A stretch of DNA of 64,000 nt from JAJAZB01 sp964244295 (GCA_964244295.1 CAXTIG010000001.1:186001-250000); one strand, 5' to 3'. Numbered from the stretch's first letter, positions 32,820 through 41,590 are shown. Numbers and translations are program-made. The notes: generated from the sequence alone by a model not told the origin.

Positions 32820-33638
32820 ATGACCACAGCCCTCTCCGAAGCCACCGCCTTCATTCGTTCCGTTTCTTCCTCGTTTCAACCAACTCTGGGCATCATTCTC
32901 GGAACCGGCCTGGGGCAGTTGGCCAATGAAATTCAGGTCTTGACCGAAATTTCCTACGAACAAATCCCGCATTTCCCCCTGTCGACGGTTGAATTTCACA
33001 GTGGTAAACTGGTGTTGGGCAACCTTTCGGGGAAAGCCGTCGTATGCCTCCAGGGGCGTTTTCACCACTACGAGGGCTATTCGATGCGGGAAATTACCTT
33101 CCCGGTTCGGGTGATGCGGGCGCTGGGGGTCGAAACGCTGTTCGTCAGCAACGCCGCCGGTGGCCTAAACCCCGCCTACCAAACCGCCGACCTGATGGTA
33201 CTCGACGACCACATCAGCCTGCTCCTGCCCGAAAGCCCCCTGCGTGGTCCCCATGACCCCGCCGACGGTGACCGCTGGCCCGACATGAGCGAGGTGTACG
33301 ACCCGGCGCTGGTGCAGGCGGCCCTGGACATTGCCACAGATGAGGACTTCCGATGCCAGCGGGGGGTGTACGTGAGCGTGCCGGGGCCGCAACTCGAAAC
33401 CCGCGCCGAGTACCGCTGGCTACGCCAACTCGGAGCCGATGCCGTGGGAATGAGCACCGTGCCGGAAATTATCGTGGCCCGGCAACTCGGAATGCGCTGT
33501 TTTGGCGTGTCGGTCATCACGGATCTGTGCATTCCTGAAACGCTGGAAAAAGCCGACATCGGGAAAATCATCGCCGCCGCCCAGCGGGCCGAACCGGGGC
33601 TGACGCGGTTAGTCAAGCGGTTGGCCGCGACGATTTAA
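32820..33638 (+). CDS. punA: Purine nucleoside phosphorylase, class II (trimeric type)
   Basis: This 272-residue enzyme cleaves purine nucleosides with phosphate in salvage. Motifs are ILGTGLGQLA (phosphate loop), QGRFHHYEGYS, SNAAGGLNP, GPQLETRAEYR with the base-contacting Glu, and GMSTVPEIIVAR. In the base pocket the family's usual Asn (ITN) is replaced by Asp235 (VITDLC), which in related enzymes favours 6-aminopurines such as adenine. I start at ATG 32820; upstream in-frame codons are AT-rich promoter DNA. Confidence 0.92.
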   Translation: MTTALSEATAFIRSVSSSFQPTLGIILGTGLGQLANEIQVLTEISYEQIPHFPLSTVEFHSGKLVLGNLSGKAVVCLQGRFHHYEGYSMREITFPVRVMRALGVETLFVSNAAGGLNPAYQTADLMVLDDHISLLLPESPLRGPHDPADGDRWPDMSEVYDPALVQAALDIATDEDFRCQRGVYVSVPGPQLETRAEYRWLRQLGADAVGMSTVPEIIVARQLGMRCFGVSVITDLCIPETLEKADIGKIIAAAQRAEPGLTRLVKRLAATI

Positions 33639-33709
33639 AGACGGGTGTTTGCAGTTTACCCATCCAACTTTGTAGCTTAAGCCCGTTTTTGTACAACCCC
33701 ATTTCCCTC

Positions 33710-35002
33710 ATGAATCGCCGCGACTTTATTCAAAAAACTTCCGCTGCTTCGCTGGCGTATTCGGCCCTGCCGCTCCTGCCCGCACTGAGCCGGGCGACAA
33801 TGTACAAAACGGCCCTCGTCGGGTCGGGTTGGTGGGGGATGAACATCCTGCGTTGCGCGGTACAGGCCGGGCAATCGAAGGTGGTCGCCCTGTGCGACGT
33901 GGATGAAACCCAATTGAAAGCGGCCCGCACCGAGTTGGGCAAACTGACGACCGACCAACCCCGTATGTTTCGCGATTACCGCGAAATGCTGGCGAAAGAA
34001 AAACCCGAAATCGTGATCGTCGCCACCCCCGACCACTGGCACCCGCTCTGTTGCATTGCCGCCGTGGAAGCCGGGGCGCACGTGTACGTCGAAAAACCCA
34101 TCGGGCACACCATCGCCGAGGGCCGGGCCATGGTCAATGCCGCCCGGAAGGCCAATCGCACCGTGCAGGTGGGCACCCACCGACGGGTTTCGCCGCACAA
34201 CGTGTCGGGAATGGACTTTCTGAAATCGGGGAAGGCCGGAAAAATCGGGATGGTGCGGGCCTTCGTCCACTACGGGGGCGGGGCGGGGCAGGTCGTTGCC
34301 GACAGCGAACCACCGCCGGGTCTCGATTGGGATTTCTGGTGCGGCCCGGCTCCGCTCCGGCCCTACAACCGAACGATGCACCCCAGGGGCTTCCGGCAGT
34401 TTCTTGACTACGCCAACGGACAACTCGGCGATTGGGGAATTCACTGGATGGATCAAATTCTGTGGTGGACCGAGGAAAAATTTCCGAAGAAAATTTTCTC
34501 AACCGGCGGACGGGCCATTCGCCGGGACCACACCGATGCGCCGGATCACCAGGTGGCCGTCTGGAAATTTGAAGAGTTTACCGTGGAATGGGAACACCGC
34601 CAGTTTGCCGCCAACGAAGCCGAGCGAACCAACGTCGGTTGCTATTTTTACGGCACCGAAGGCACTTTCCACATGGGCTGGCTAGACGGGTGGACGTTTT
34701 ATCCGGCCAGTAAAAACCGCCCGGTGATTCACCAGGAGCCTAAACTCAATGAACCTGACCAGCAGAACATTGCCCAGTTGTGGGCCAATTTTTTAGAGTC
34801 GATTCAAAACGGCACCCGGCCCGTCAGTGACATCGAGGTGGGGCACCGCTCCACCAATCTGGCACTCTTGGGTATGTTGAGCTACAAAGTTGGCCGCAGC
34901 ATTGAGTGGGATGGCGAAAAAGAAGTAATTTTAAACGACCCTAGCGCAAACGCGCTCTTGCGGCGGGCGTATCGGGGGCCATGGAACTATCCTACGGCAT
35001 AG
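33710..35002 (+). CDS. Gfo/Idh/MocA family oxidoreductase, Tat-exported
   Basis: This protein of 430 residues starts MNRRDFIQKTSAASLAYSAL, a twin-arginine signal typical of Bacteroidota secreted dehydrogenase-like proteins. The Rossmann motif ALVGSGWWGMNIL and the catalytic EKP (YVEKPIGHT) follow, then GTHRRVSPHN and DWGIHWMDQILWW for the substrate domain. Members oxidise or isomerise sugars, or hydrolyse glycosides by an NAD-dependent route, in the periplasm; substrate unknown. A CAACTTTG sequence at 33665-33672 is a one-mismatch -7 box. It is a single gene. Confidence 0.9.
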   Translation: MNRRDFIQKTSAASLAYSALPLLPALSRATMYKTALVGSGWWGMNILRCAVQAGQSKVVALCDVDETQLKAARTELGKLTTDQPRMFRDYREMLAKEKPEIVIVATPDHWHPLCCIAAVEAGAHVYVEKPIGHTIAEGRAMVNAARKANRTVQVGTHRRVSPHNVSGMDFLKSGKAGKIGMVRAFVHYGGGAGQVVADSEPPPGLDWDFWCGPAPLRPYNRTMHPRGFRQFLDYANGQLGDWGIHWMDQILWWTEEKFPKKIFSTGGRAIRRDHTDAPDHQVAVWKFEEFTVEWEHRQFAANEAERTNVGCYFYGTEGTFHMGWLDGWTFYPASKNRPVIHQEPKLNEPDQQNIAQLWANFLESIQNGTRPVSDIEVGHRSTNLALLGMLSYKVGRSIEWDGEKEVILNDPSANALLRRAYRGPWNYPTA

Positions 35003-35105
35003 ATTCGGAGCGGATATCACGAACCACATTTATTTTAAAAACCTTTGTCTGAATCCTGCGTTTTTTTACAATACACTATCCTGAAAACTTCCCCCTTACG
35101 CCCGT

Positions 35106-35651
35106 ATGAAACACGTTAACTCCTGTTTGCTAACTCTTTGCTCCTTGCTGCTGTTGCTGGGTTGCACTCCGAAAGGCCTGATGGTTCATTCCGGCTATGC
35201 TCCCAATTACACCCACCTCTACAACACGTACTGCATCGTGTTCGACCCTATCGCCTCAGCAGATTCCAGCTACCAGCACGACGTCATCCGGGCCGAAATC
35301 AACCGTCAAATGCAACTGCGCGGTTTCCAGTACACGGTCGAGAATCCCGATATGCTCGTGTTCTACTCCCTGCACCCCGACAAAATCCGGCTAAACACCT
35401 ACGTGCGAAACTACCGCTACCCGGAGGTGGACTACACCGTCGATAAGGCTTTTTTGAAAAAAGGTACCCTGCTCATCCAGTTGCAGGATAGTTTTATCAA
35501 CAAAACGGTCTGGCAAGGTTACGCAGCCAGGGTTTCGCCGGATGGAATTTTCGACCGGAAAACGCTTGGCGTCGCCGCCCGAAACGTCCTCTCCGGCTAC
35601 CGTACATTCTCGGTCAATTACCAGGCCCGCGAGCGGGAACGAGCGTACTAA
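35106..35651 (+). CDS. DUF4136-type lipoprotein
   Basis: This 181-residue protein has a lipoprotein signal (LCSLLLLLGC, lipidated Cys20) and then a compact domain with MVHSGYAPNYTHLYNTYCI, IRAEINRQMQLRGFQY and LLIQLQDSFINKTVWQGYAAR, the pattern of DUF4136. Such lipoproteins are abundant in Bacteroidota and have no known activity. The stop codon TAA (35649-35651) is the first triplet of a perfect palindrome shared with the convergent downstream gene. AACCTTTG (35040-35047) is a possible -7 box. Confidence 0.82.
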   Translation: MKHVNSCLLTLCSLLLLLGCTPKGLMVHSGYAPNYTHLYNTYCIVFDPIASADSSYQHDVIRAEINRQMQLRGFQYTVENPDMLVFYSLHPDKIRLNTYVRNYRYPEVDYTVDKAFLKKGTLLIQLQDSFINKTVWQGYAARVSPDGIFDRKTLGVAARNVLSGYRTFSVNYQARERERAY

Positions 35652-35720
35652 AATTCGGATCGCGGATTGGGCTTGCGGAATGCATTCAATCCGCAAGCCC
35701 AATCCGCGATCCGAATTTTA
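35649..35720. repeat. Perfect 31-bp palindrome containing both convergent stop codons
   Basis: Arms 35649-35679 and 35690-35720 are perfectly complementary, with a 10-nt loop, and use ATCCGC/GCGGAT words. The first three bases are the TAA stop of the lipoprotein gene. The last three are the TAA stop (minus strand) of the TPR-like gene. It likely terminates both transcripts. Confidence 0.88.
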
Positions 35721-36050
35721 GGTTTCCCATTCATCCAACCACTGACGGTAAGCCCCGCGCAATTCGCGCTGGGCTTTTTCGTATCCGCTGCGTTCGGCGA
35801 GTTCGATTCCCCGCTCGAAGCAGCATTTGGCTTGGTCGATTTCACCTCGCCCGGCGAAAAAGTGGGCGGACTGGTAGTACGTCGGCAGGTATTCAGGAAA
35901 GTCATTCAACAAGTTTCGGAAGGCCCAGGCCGCCTGTTCCGGATCGGTTTTCTGGTATTCCAGCGCTAGCCCGTACAGGTTGAACGGGTCCTGGGGGTCT
36001 TCTTCGTAAAAAGCCAGTAGCTGCTGCAACCGGGCGGAATGAGTGGACAT
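35718..36050 (-). CDS. Small TPR-like protein
   Basis: This 110-residue protein has two TPR-like helical hairpins: DPFNLYGLALEYQKTDPEQAAWAFRNLL and LPTYYQSAHFFAGRGEIDQAKCCFERGIEL. No signal peptide or enzyme motif is present, so it is probably a cytosolic adaptor. It is convergent with the lipoprotein gene and divergent from etfB across 94 nt. Confidence 0.8.
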   Translation of the reverse strand: MSTHSARLQQLLAFYEEDPQDPFNLYGLALEYQKTDPEQAAWAFRNLLNDFPEYLPTYYQSAHFFAGRGEIDQAKCCFERGIELAERSGYEKAQRELRGAYRQWLDEWET

Positions 36051-36144
36051 GGAGTAGATTAGTTGCCGTCAGATCGTACCTTCGCGGCTGAAAATTCAAC
36101 GAAATATTACACCGCATCTTCTCCAAACCCAAAAACCAGCTTCC

Positions 36145-36882
36145 ATGAAAATTTTAGTGTGTGTGACGAGCGTACCCGACACAACGGCAAAAATCTCATT
36201 CACCGACGGAGACACCAAATTTAACAGAGCCGGAGTTCAGTACATTACCGGCCCTTACGATGACTATGCCCTGAGCCGGGCCATCGAACTGAAAGAACAA
36301 AGCGGCGGTACCGTGACGGTGCTCAACGTCGGCGAGGCCGACTGCGAGCCAGTCATCCGCAAATGCCTGGCTATCGGGGCCGACGACGCCATTCGCGTGA
36401 ACGCCGAGCCGACCGACGCCTTTTTCGTCGCCGAGCAAATTGCCGCCATCGCCCAAGAGGAATCCTACGACCTTATTTTGATGGGACGCGAATCCATCGA
36501 CTTCAACGGAGGCCAGGTACACGGCATCGTCGGCGAATTACTGAGACTTCCCTCTTACTCGCCCGTAATGAAGTTGGATGTGGACGGTAAAACCGCTAAA
36601 ATCAGCCGGGAAATCGAGGGTGGCAAAGAAACCCTGGAGGCCGATTTACCGCTCGTGCTCGGTTGCCAGGAACCCATCGCCGAATGGAAAATCCCGAATA
36701 TGCGAGGCATCATGACCGCCCGCACCAAACCGCTGAAAGTCGTTGAACCGGTGAGTACCGAGAGCCTGACCCGCGTGCAAAAGTACGAACTCCCCCCCGC
36801 CAAAGGTGCCTGCAAACTCATCCCCGCCGACCAGGCCGAAACGCTGATCAACCTTCTCCGCACCGAAGCCAAAGTTTTGTAG
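36145..36882 (+). CDS. etfB: Electron transfer flavoprotein subunit beta
   Basis: EtfB (245 residues) pairs with EtfA to carry electrons from acyl-CoA and other flavin dehydrogenases to the quinone pool. Recognisable segments are KILVCVTSVPDTTAKISF, the AMP-binding region MGRESIDFNGGQVHGIVGELL, and a C-terminal IMTARTKPLKVVEP. The etfA gene follows after a palindromic gap of about 110 nt. A TACCTTCG at 36077-36084 is a near-consensus -7 box. Confidence 0.95.
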   Translation: MKILVCVTSVPDTTAKISFTDGDTKFNRAGVQYITGPYDDYALSRAIELKEQSGGTVTVLNVGEADCEPVIRKCLAIGADDAIRVNAEPTDAFFVAEQIAAIAQEESYDLILMGRESIDFNGGQVHGIVGELLRLPSYSPVMKLDVDGKTAKISREIEGGKETLEADLPLVLGCQEPIAEWKIPNMRGIMTARTKPLKVVEPVSTESLTRVQKYELPPAKGACKLIPADQAETLINLLRTEAKVL

Positions 36883-36884
36883 TC

Positions 36885-36991
36885 GAGAGTGGAGGGTTGA
36901 AAATGAAAAGTTGAAAATGACCGGGTCTCGAACTTTCAACTTTCCATTTTCAACTTTCCATTTTCAACCTTCCACTTTCAACTTTCCACTC
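36885..36991. repeat. Reiterated-word inverted repeat between etfB and etfA
   Basis: GAGAGTGGAGGGTTGAAAATG on the left faces TTTCAACTTTCCA words repeated four times on the right, ending 3 nt before the etfA ATG. The same words form the repeat at 11611-11711. Confidence 0.8.
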
Positions 36992-36994
36992 AGA

Positions 36995-37963
36995 ATGTCC
37001 GTCCTTATTTTCACTGAACTCGATAACGGCTCCTTGCGCAAATCATCGCTGGAGGCCGTTTTTTACGGGGCCGAAGTGGCCAAACTGCTCGGCACCACCG
37101 CCACGGCGCTGGCCATCGGCCCCGCCGAAGCCGCCGAACTCGAACTGGCCGGCAACTACGGCACTCCGAAGGTACTTCACGCCAGCGACGAGCGCCTGGC
37201 CCAACCCAACAGCATGGCCTACGCCAGTACCCTGGCCGCTGCGGTGCAGCAAATCGGGGCAACCGTGGTCATCATCGCCAAGTCGGCGCTGGGGGATGCC
37301 GTGGCCGCCCGGTTGGCCGGAAAACTCAAAGCCGGGCTGGTTTCCAACGTGGTCGAGTTGCCGGAAGGCGACGCCGGCAGCCTGCGCGTGAAGCGAAGCA
37401 TTTACACCGGGAAGGCCTTCGCCGTCACCGAAATGACTTCGGAAATCAAGATCATCACGATTAAGAAAAACGCCGTCGCGCCCGAAGCCAGTGAAACCAA
37501 AGCCGGGGTGGAAGCCTTCAGCCCGGCGCTGAACGAGCAGGATTTTGCCGCCAAAGTCACTGGCGTTGAAAAAGCCGACGGCGAGGTGCCCCTCACCGAA
37601 GCCGACATCATCGTGTCGGGCGGGCGGGGCATGAAAGGCCCCGAAAACTGGGGGATTCTCGAAGATTTTGCCCATGCCCTGCACGCCGCGACGGGCTGCT
37701 CCAAGCCCGTGAGCGATCTCGACTGGCGGCCCCATCATGAGCACATCGGGCAGACGGGCATCAAAGTCAGCCCCAACCTGTACGTGGCCTGTGGCATTTC
37801 GGGGGCGATTCAACACCTGGCGGGCGTCAACGGCTCGAAGGTGATCGTGGTCATCAACAAAGACCCCGAAGCGCCCTTTTTCAAGGCGGCGGATTACGGC
37901 ATCGTCGGCGACGTGTTCGACGTACTGCCCCGCCTGACGAAGGCCGTGCAATCGGCGGGATAA
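36995..37963 (+). CDS. etfA: Electron transfer flavoprotein subunit alpha
   Basis: This 322-residue subunit binds FAD through its C-terminal domain: VSGGRGMKGPENWGILEDFA, VSDLDWRPHHEHIGQTGIKV and CGISGAIQHLAGV are the classic EtfA signatures, and DPEAPFFKAADYGIVGDV closes the fold. I use ATG 36995 (MSVLIFTELDNG); the longer in-frame reading is translated repeat. It forms a heterodimer with EtfB. Confidence 0.96.
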   Translation: MSVLIFTELDNGSLRKSSLEAVFYGAEVAKLLGTTATALAIGPAEAAELELAGNYGTPKVLHASDERLAQPNSMAYASTLAAAVQQIGATVVIIAKSALGDAVAARLAGKLKAGLVSNVVELPEGDAGSLRVKRSIYTGKAFAVTEMTSEIKIITIKKNAVAPEASETKAGVEAFSPALNEQDFAAKVTGVEKADGEVPLTEADIIVSGGRGMKGPENWGILEDFAHALHAATGCSKPVSDLDWRPHHEHIGQTGIKVSPNLYVACGISGAIQHLAGVNGSKVIVVINKDPEAPFFKAADYGIVGDVFDVLPRLTKAVQSAG

Positions 37964-38053
37964 CGGCTTGAAAGAATCGTTCAACGGGGAGAAAGGGGCG
38001 TTTCCCAACGGTTCCTTTCTCCCCACTGCTTTTCTCCCTTCTCCTTTTTTCCC

Positions 38054-38061
38054 TATTTTTG
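38054..38061 (+). promoter_or_regulatory. Predicted -7 box of the bifunctional nuclease gene
   Basis: TATTTTTG is an exact TAnnTTTG match, 24 nt before the GTG start at 38086. A transcript starting just beyond it would favour the GTG over the TTG (38059) that lies inside the box. Confidence 0.45.
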
Positions 38062-38085
38062 TCCTCGCAACTCAATCGAAGCGTA

Positions 38086-38700
38086 GTGGAAAAAATAAAG
38101 TTGGAAATTCTGGGGCTTTCGCCCAGCCAATCGCAAACTGGCTCGTTTGCCCTGGTGCTGGGAGAAGAGTACGGCAACCGTCGCCTGCCCATCATCATCG
38201 GAATGTTTGAGGCTCAGGCGATTGCCATTGAAATTGAGAAGATCGTGCCCAACCGCCCCATGACGCACGATTTGTTTAAATCCTTCGCGAAGAATTTCCA
38301 CTTTTCCGTCACGGAAATCGTCATTTCCGACCTGCGCGAAGGCATCTTTTTCGCGAAAGTAGTCTGCTCGGATGGCTTAAAAGACCGCATCGTCGATGCC
38401 CGCCCTTCCGATGCCATTGCCATTGGACTGCGCTTCAACGTGCCAATTTACACCTACGAGACTATTTTATCGGAAGCGGGCATTGTGGCGAGCGAAGCGA
38501 GTCCCCGCGATGAAGACGACGAGGAAGACGAAGTGGAAAGCGAGCTTACCGCCCGGCGACAATCCTCCTCCAAGTCGTTCAGCGACCAACTCCGCGACAA
38601 TAATTTTGACGAACTCACCCGGATGCTCAGCGAGGCACTTTCGCACGAGGAGTACGAAAAAGCGGCTAAAATCCGCGACGAGATGAGCCGGCGGAACTGA
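38086..38700 (+). CDS. Bifunctional nuclease family protein with C-terminal UVR motif
   Basis: This 204-residue protein starts at GTG (VEKIKLEILGLSPSQSQTGS). The bifunctional nuclease (BFN) domain occupies about residues 1-135 with LVLGEEYGNRRLPIIIGMFEAQAIAIE and VDARPSDAIAIGLRFNVPIY. A short acidic linker (DEDDEEDEVESEL) leads to a UvrB/UvrC-type UVR motif (LTRMLSEALSHEEYEKAAKIRDEM). This BFN-UVR architecture is standard in Bacteroidota; the domain has reported DNase/RNase activity in plants, while the bacterial role is unclear. Confidence 0.9.
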   Translation: MEKIKLEILGLSPSQSQTGSFALVLGEEYGNRRLPIIIGMFEAQAIAIEIEKIVPNRPMTHDLFKSFAKNFHFSVTEIVISDLREGIFFAKVVCSDGLKDRIVDARPSDAIAIGLRFNVPIYTYETILSEAGIVASEASPRDEDDEEDEVESELTARRQSSSKSFSDQLRDNNFDELTRMLSEALSHEEYEKAAKIRDEMSRRN

Positions 38701-38785
38701 CTTACCGGTCGGGCTACTTCCCGTTAAAAATCGTTAAGTAGCCCCTACCATCCAATTCCGGGCGATGGCTTCGCCGAAATCCCCT

Positions 38786-38793
38786 TACTTTTG
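38786..38793 (+). promoter_or_regulatory. Predicted -7 box of ftsX
   Basis: TACTTTTG is an exact TAnnTTTG match, 20 nt before the ATG at 38814. Confidence 0.45.
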
Positions 38794-38813
38794 CGCTGAC
38801 CCCCTTCTGTCCC

Positions 38814-39698
38814 ATGCCCAAACGCCGCACCCGTAAGCGCAATCCCTATCCCAACCTCACGGTGACGATCAGCCTGACCATCGCGCTGTTTCTGATCGGG
38901 TTGTGTGGCCTGCTTACGCTGTCGGGGCGAAAACTTTCGGCCCTGGTGAAGCAAAACCTGGAGGTGCAGGTGTACGTGCAAGACGAACGAGAGCCGGGCC
39001 AACGAGACGCGTTTTACCAGCAACTCATCAAAAAGCCCTACGTGCTGGTGCAGGATGGTCAACCTCAGGTGCGCTTTATTTCCAAAGAAGAAGCCGCCGA
39101 GAAGTTCATCCATGATACCAAAGAAGATTTCCGGGAATTGTTGGGTGAAAATCCCCTCCTTGACGCGTACAACCTTAAAGTGACGGATGCCTATTTTTCG
39201 GAGGCGCAACTGGCAAAGGTGCAGAAAGACCTGGAAGGCTTGATTGGGGTTCGTGAGGTGGACTACGTGCGGAATTTCGCCGATGAAGTAAACCAGAATT
39301 TTACCAAAATTTACCTCGTCCTGTCGGTGTTCGTAGGTTTACTGCTGCTGGTCATCGTGTTGCTGGTCAACAACACCATCAAATTGTCGCTCTATTCCCA
39401 ACGTTTCCTGATCCGCTCGATGCAATTGGTGGGGGCCACGCACGGGTTTATTCGCCGGCCCTTTCTGCTGAAGGGAGCCTTCCAGGGTTTACTGAGTGCG
39501 GGCATCGCGTGTGGACTGCTTTTGGGCTTGCTCCAGGTCGCCAATGCCAATATTCCCGAATTGCGCGCTTTGCAGGAAACTGACAATATGCTCCTGCTCG
39601 CCGGGGTGGTCGTGGTGTTGGGCGTGCTGGTTGGGGTGCTGAGTACGCTCCAATCGGTGGAACGGTATTTGAGATTGTCGCTCGACGAATTGTACTGA
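38814..39698 (+). CDS. ftsX: Cell division protein FtsX
   Basis: This 294-residue inner-membrane protein has a cytosolic basic N-terminus (MPKRRTRKRNPYPN), a first helix (LTIALFLIGLCGLLTLSG), a periplasmic domain (LEVQVYVQD, FISKEEAAEKF) and three C-terminal helices with NNTIKLSLYSQRFLIRSMQLVGAT. FtsX works with the ATPase FtsE to control peptidoglycan hydrolases at the septum; ftsE is not in the window, as usual in this phylum. It heads the run DUF3098 - uppP - truB - ribF. Confidence 0.93.
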   Translation: MPKRRTRKRNPYPNLTVTISLTIALFLIGLCGLLTLSGRKLSALVKQNLEVQVYVQDEREPGQRDAFYQQLIKKPYVLVQDGQPQVRFISKEEAAEKFIHDTKEDFRELLGENPLLDAYNLKVTDAYFSEAQLAKVQKDLEGLIGVREVDYVRNFADEVNQNFTKIYLVLSVFVGLLLLVIVLLVNNTIKLSLYSQRFLIRSMQLVGATHGFIRRPFLLKGAFQGLLSAGIACGLLLGLLQVANANIPELRALQETDNMLLLAGVVVVLGVLVGVLSTLQSVERYLRLSLDELY

Positions 39699-39716
39699 TT
39701 TTCAACGCTTTTTCTT

Positions 39717-39980
39717 ATGAAAACGGAAACCAAAGCAGCGCCCAAATCCGCTGCACCCACGCCAGTAGCCTCGCTTTCCCGGCGAAACGAGATGCCCTTC
39801 GGTCGCATCAATTACCTGCTGATGATTGCGGGAGTGGTGGTCATTTTCCTCGGCTTCATCATCATGAGTTTCGACAAAGCCGAATTCGGTTTTGGCTTCC
39901 TGGGCCTCACGCTGGGGCCGATTGTCACGATGGCGGGCTTCCTGCTCGAATTCGTGGCGATTTTGCGGAAGCCCGTTTAG
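39717..39980 (+). CDS. DUF3098 membrane protein
   Basis: This 87-residue protein has a Lys/Ala/Pro-rich N-terminus, then MPFGRINYLLMIAGVVVIFLGF and a second helix IVTMAGFLLEFVAIL. These two transmembrane segments and the GFIIMS motif match DUF3098, a Bacteroidota family next to ftsX. Its stop TAG begins the following repeat. Function unknown; a link to division or the envelope is inferred from synteny. Confidence 0.85.
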   Translation: MKTETKAAPKSAAPTPVASLSRRNEMPFGRINYLLMIAGVVVIFLGFIIMSFDKAEFGFGFLGLTLGPIVTMAGFLLEFVAILRKPV

Positions 39981-40061
39981 TCATCAGTCGATAGTCGTTA
40001 GTCGACAGGAAAAACTAACGAAACGCCTATCGACTGATGACTGACGACTATCGACTACTAA
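39978..40061. repeat. Reiterated-word inverted repeat (TAGTCGATAGTCG, CTAACGACTGA)
   Basis: TAGTCATCAGTCGATAGTCG starts with the TAG stop of the DUF3098 gene, and its inverse words fill the right side to 40061, ten bases before the uppP ATG. The related words CTAACGACTGA recur at 41609-41641. Confidence 0.78.
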
Positions 40062-40070
40062 CCCACCCCC

Positions 40071-40856
40071 ATGACCCTCCTTCAAACCCTGATCCTCGCC
40101 CTCGTCGAGGGTCTGACCGAGTACCTGCCCATTTCCTCGACCGGGCACATGATCATCGCCTCGTCGCTGATGGGGATTGAGGAATCGCCCTTCGTGAAAT
40201 TATTTACGGTCAACGTCCAGCTTGGGGCGATTCTGGCGGTGCTGGTGCTTTACTTCCGCCGCTTTTTCCAATCCTTCGACTTTTACTTCAAACTGCTGGT
40301 GGCGTTTCTGCCCGCCGTTATCCTAGGCTTGCTGCTCAATGATTGGATCGACAGTTTGCTGGAAAGTGTCACGACGGTGGCCCTTTCCCTGCTGGTGGGC
40401 GGCGTGATTCTGTTGTTCGTCGATCGCTGGTTTCAGAAAAATGAGGAGCGGATGATTACCTACCCGAAGGCGTTCACCATCGGTCTCTTCCAATGCATTT
40501 CGATGATTCCGGGCGTGAGTCGCTCGGCGGCAACCATCGTGGGCGGCATGGCGCAGGGCCTTTCGCGCAAGCAGGCGGCGGAGTTTTCGTTTTTCCTGGC
40601 GGTTCCAACCATGTTCGGAGCCTCGGCCAAAAAAATGTACGATTTTTACAAAGACGGCCTGACGCTTAGTTCTGCCGACATTCAGTCGCTCGCCGTCGGC
40701 AACGTCGTCGCCTTCCTCGTCGCCATGCTGGCCATCCGGTTTTTCATCGGATTTCTGACCAAATACGGTTTTCGGGCTTTTGGCTGGTACCGGATTGTGG
40801 TGGGGTTGCTGATCCTGGGTTTGCTGGCGAGCGGGGTGAACTTGTCGATTGTTTGA
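40071..40856 (+). CDS. uppP: Undecaprenyl-diphosphate phosphatase
   Basis: UppP (261 residues, about 7-8 transmembrane helices) recycles undecaprenyl diphosphate to the lipid carrier used by peptidoglycan and O-antigen synthesis. The catalytic motifs are EGLTEYLPISSTGHMIIAS near the N-terminus and PGVSRSAATI in the middle. Its stop overlaps the start region of truB (TTGA at 40853-40856). Confidence 0.95.
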   Translation: MTLLQTLILALVEGLTEYLPISSTGHMIIASSLMGIEESPFVKLFTVNVQLGAILAVLVLYFRRFFQSFDFYFKLLVAFLPAVILGLLLNDWIDSLLESVTTVALSLLVGGVILLFVDRWFQKNEERMITYPKAFTIGLFQCISMIPGVSRSAATIVGGMAQGLSRKQAAEFSFFLAVPTMFGASAKKMYDFYKDGLTLSSADIQSLAVGNVVAFLVAMLAIRFFIGFLTKYGFRAFGWYRIVVGLLILGLLASGVNLSIV

Positions 40857-41590
40857 TCGTGAACAATCCGAATTCCCAAATCGAAAATTCGCAATCTTTC
40901 GACCCCGGCGAAGTCCTCCTCCTCGACAAGCCCCTCCGCTGGACTTCCTTCGATGTGGTGCGGAAACTAAAATGGGCGGGTAATTTCAAAAAAATCGGTC
41001 ACGCCGGAACGCTCGACCCGCTCGCGACGGGCCTGCTGATTTGCTGCACGGGCAAAATGACGAAGCAAATCGACCAATTCCAGGCCCAGGAAAAAGAGTA
41101 CACCGGCACGCTCGTGCTGGGAAAAACCACGCCCTCGGTCGATCTGGAGCGGGACTTCGACGCTGAATTTCCCACCGAACACATCACGCCGGATTTGCTT
41201 CAAGAAGCCGCCCGAGGCCTGACCGGGGTGATTGAACAAATCCCGCCCGTTTTCTCGGCCATTAAAATCGACGGCAAGCGGGCCTACAAAAAAGCTCATC
41301 GGGGCCGGGGCGACGAGGTGGAACTGAAGGCCCGGACGGTAGAGGTGAGGGTGTTTGAACTCCAAACCGAGCGGTTTCCCGAAGTCAATTTCCGCATTGT
41401 CTGCTCAAAGGGCACGTACATCCGCAGTCTTGTGCGCGATTTGGGGCTGGCTGTGCAGTCGGGGGCGTACCTGAATGCGCTGCGCCGCACCCGAATCGGA
41501 AACTTTCGCGTGGAAGACGCGTTAACCATCGAGGCATTCGTAGCCCAACGCGCTGCCCAACCGCTCATTTCCCCTTTTGAGGCAGAATAA
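40853..41590 (+). CDS. truB: tRNA pseudouridine(55) synthase
   Basis: TruB (245 residues) makes pseudouridine 55 in the tRNA T-loop. The catalytic Asp lies in HAGTLDPLATGLLI, preceded by LLLDKPLRWTSFDVV; RIVCSKGTYIRSLVRDLG is the second signature. The start is TTG 40853, overlapping the uppP stop, or GTG 40859; either gives the full domain. It is cotranscribed with uppP by overlap. Confidence 0.95.
   Translation: MIVNNPNSQIENSQSFDPGEVLLLDKPLRWTSFDVVRKLKWAGNFKKIGHAGTLDPLATGLLICCTGKMTKQIDQFQAQEKEYTGTLVLGKTTPSVDLERDFDAEFPTEHITPDLLQEAARGLTGVIEQIPPVFSAIKIDGKRAYKKAHRGRGDEVELKARTVEVRVFELQTERFPEVNFRIVCSKGTYIRSLVRDLGLAVQSGAYLNALRRTRIGNFRVEDALTIEAFVAQRAAQPLISPFEAE

Noticed and set aside
36885..36991. 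Tandem TTTCAACTTTCCA units considered as a CRISPR array or satellite
   Set aside because: Units are short, irregular and lack spacers of constant length; the arrangement is an inverted repeat between two genes, and no cas genes are present.
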